Shown in pieces: positions 63,135 through 64,000 of a stretch of 64,000 bases of DNA. Made by a program: the position numbers and the translations under genes. How positions within the stretch are numbered: position 1 is the stretch's first letter; each line of letters begins with the position of its first letter. The notes beneath the pieces are model-generated. The model made no database searches, was not told the origin of the DNA, and was given only the letters and a program-made list of their open reading frames with translations. The DNA is taken from assembly GCF_000517425.1 (NCBI RefSeq), contig NZ_CP006569.1:1736001-1800000 (forward strand), written 5' to 3'. This stretch comes from Sodalis praecaptivus (lineage in GTDB: Bacteria > Pseudomonadota > Gammaproteobacteria > Enterobacterales > Enterobacteriaceae).

Positions 63135-64000
63135 TTATGGCGCGCTGGCGACCCGCAGCGCCTGGTCGATGGCGTCGGGGATCACGCCGCCGTGATCTTT
63201 ACCGGGAAAAAGAATGAAATGGCTGTTGACGCCGTCACGTTGCAGGTGTTCCGCCAGCGCCCTGGCGCGGGTTACCTGCTGGCGGCCACGCAGTTGCGAT
63301 TGTCGGCCGCCGTCGGCGCTATGCCGTGGGTCCGGTTTTTCCTCATACTCCCCGACCGTTAACGTAACGGACGTCGGTGCCGCCGTCACCAGCGGCTGAC
63401 GATGGGGCAGCACCGCGCCGTTGTTCCACCAAAGCGAGGGGCTTGCCGCGACGTAGCGCTGAAACGCCCGCGGATGGTTAAACAGAACGTACAGCGTAAA
63501 CAGACCGCCGAAAGAGTGGCCGGCCAGCGTCATGCGCCGGCTGTCGACCGGATAGTGCGCGGCGATTAGCGGCTGGACCTGATCGTGCAGAAATTGGTAA
63601 AACTGCGCCGCGCCGCCGCCCGGTCCGCTGCCGCCGTCGGCTGGAGCAAAGGTGTAATCACGCGTGCGTTCCGCCAGCGGATAGGCGAGATCGCTCGGGT
63701 AACCGATAGCGACGATAAGCGGCGCCGGGCCGTTAGCCGGCCGGTATTGATTAACCGCCAGCGGGAAATGCGCATTGCCGTCCAGCAGATACAGTACCGG
63801 ATAGCCCGCCGCCGGCGCCGGGCTCTTGGGGGTGGCAATGTACAAACGGTAGGCCTGCGCTGCAAACTGCAAATTGATTTGCGCAAAAGTGAAATGCCGC
63901 CGCGCGTCGTCGCTGATGGGGGTGATGTCCTGTCGGGGGCCGGCGGCCCGGCCGGCGCAGGCCATCAGCAGCGCAAGCGTAACGATGACGGGTTTTAACA
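63135..64000 (-). CDS. Alpha/beta-hydrolase esterase (IroE/BesA-like), probable lipoprotein, 5' end at window edge
   Basis: The protein has the esterase-D-like fold of IroE/BesA siderophore hydrolases: YPVLYLLDGNAHF, AGHSFGGLFTLYVLF with the nucleophile serine, AASPSLWWNNGAVL and a late HFILFPGKDHGG with the histidine. Codons running to the edge read LKPVIVTLALLMAC, a signal with a lipobox (LMAC), and the last two window bases could belong to an ATG completed just outside. So it is probably an envelope lipoprotein hydrolysing an ester such as a siderophore or other trilactone; substrate not proven. Confidence 0.8.
   Translation of the reverse strand, partial: LKPVIVTLALLMACAGRAAGPRQDITPISDDARRHFTFAQINLQFAAQAYRLYIATPKSPAPAAGYPVLYLLDGNAHFPLAVNQYRPANGPAPLIVAIGYPSDLAYPLAERTRDYTFAPADGGSGPGGGAAQFYQFLHDQVQPLIAAHYPVDSRRMTLAGHSFGGLFTLYVLFNHPRAFQRYVAASPSLWWNNGAVLPHRQPLVTAAPTSVTLTVGEYEEKPDPRHSADGGRQSQLRGRQQVTRARALAEHLQRDGVNSHFILFPGKDHGGVIPDAIDQALRVASAP

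Overview
The window reads as a chromosomal segment of a gamma-proteobacterium of the order Enterobacterales. SrlR, GutQ, PatA, PatD, a Nac-like LysR protein and an LrhA-like LysR protein all resemble their E. coli or Klebsiella counterparts over their full length. The GC-rich, GCC/GGC-heavy style and the gene mix make me think of the Sodalis/Pectobacteriaceae side of the order; that placement is inference. I see no rRNA, tRNA, CRISPR array or insertion sequence.

Layout. (1) 1-3.3 kb: the end of the D-glucitol operon (srlD end, gutM, srlR, gutQ) and a convergent fructose-6-phosphate aldolase. (2) 3.3-6 kb: an AT-rich insert with an 8-bp tandem repeat and a 509-aa protein with an apparent NTAN1/CNF/CheD-type deamidase core. 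(3) 6-10.3 kb: an exported lactonase-type propeller, an LrhA-like regulator and an HxlR/SDR divergent pair. (4) 10.3-21 kb: GntR/UTRA regulator, NMT1-type ABC transporter, MmgE/PrpD, D-threonine-aldolase-like enzyme and HyuA/HyuB. (5) 21.4-29.3 kb: polar amino acid ABC transporter, a second GntR/UTRA regulator and a second HyuA/HyuB pair, joined by four copies of TGACTAGTCA. (6) 29.6-47 kb: a Nac-like LysR regulator with aminotransferase-RidA, biotin carboxylase with two carrier proteins, a scattered but complete polar amino acid ABC transporter, 5-oxoprolinase PxpABC, and CoA-transferase, crotonase-like, aminotransferase, MFS and gamma-carbonic-anhydrase-like genes. Three of its promoters share an ATA-N9-TAT element at fixed spacing from a -10 box. 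(7) 47.3-59.5 kb: polyamine-type ABC transporter, flavin-dependent monooxygenase and reductase, M20 and two M24 hydrolases, an NTF2-like protein and a FadR-type GntR regulator, linked by a shared TGTATWCTGYATACA operator. (8) 59.7-63 kb: patA-patD with a predicted sigma-54 promoter and NtrC-like site, followed by a lipoprotein esterase cut by the window edge.

Taken together, the segment is a run of catabolic cassettes for nitrogen-containing small molecules (hydantoin/oxoproline-like rings, amino acids, a ureide- or amidine-like compound, putrescine). Most carry their own transporter and a local regulator whose operators can be read from the DNA. The exact substrates are inferred and not proven. 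The strongest new observations are the Nac-like promoter family, the two palindromic operator families and the deamidase-like protein.
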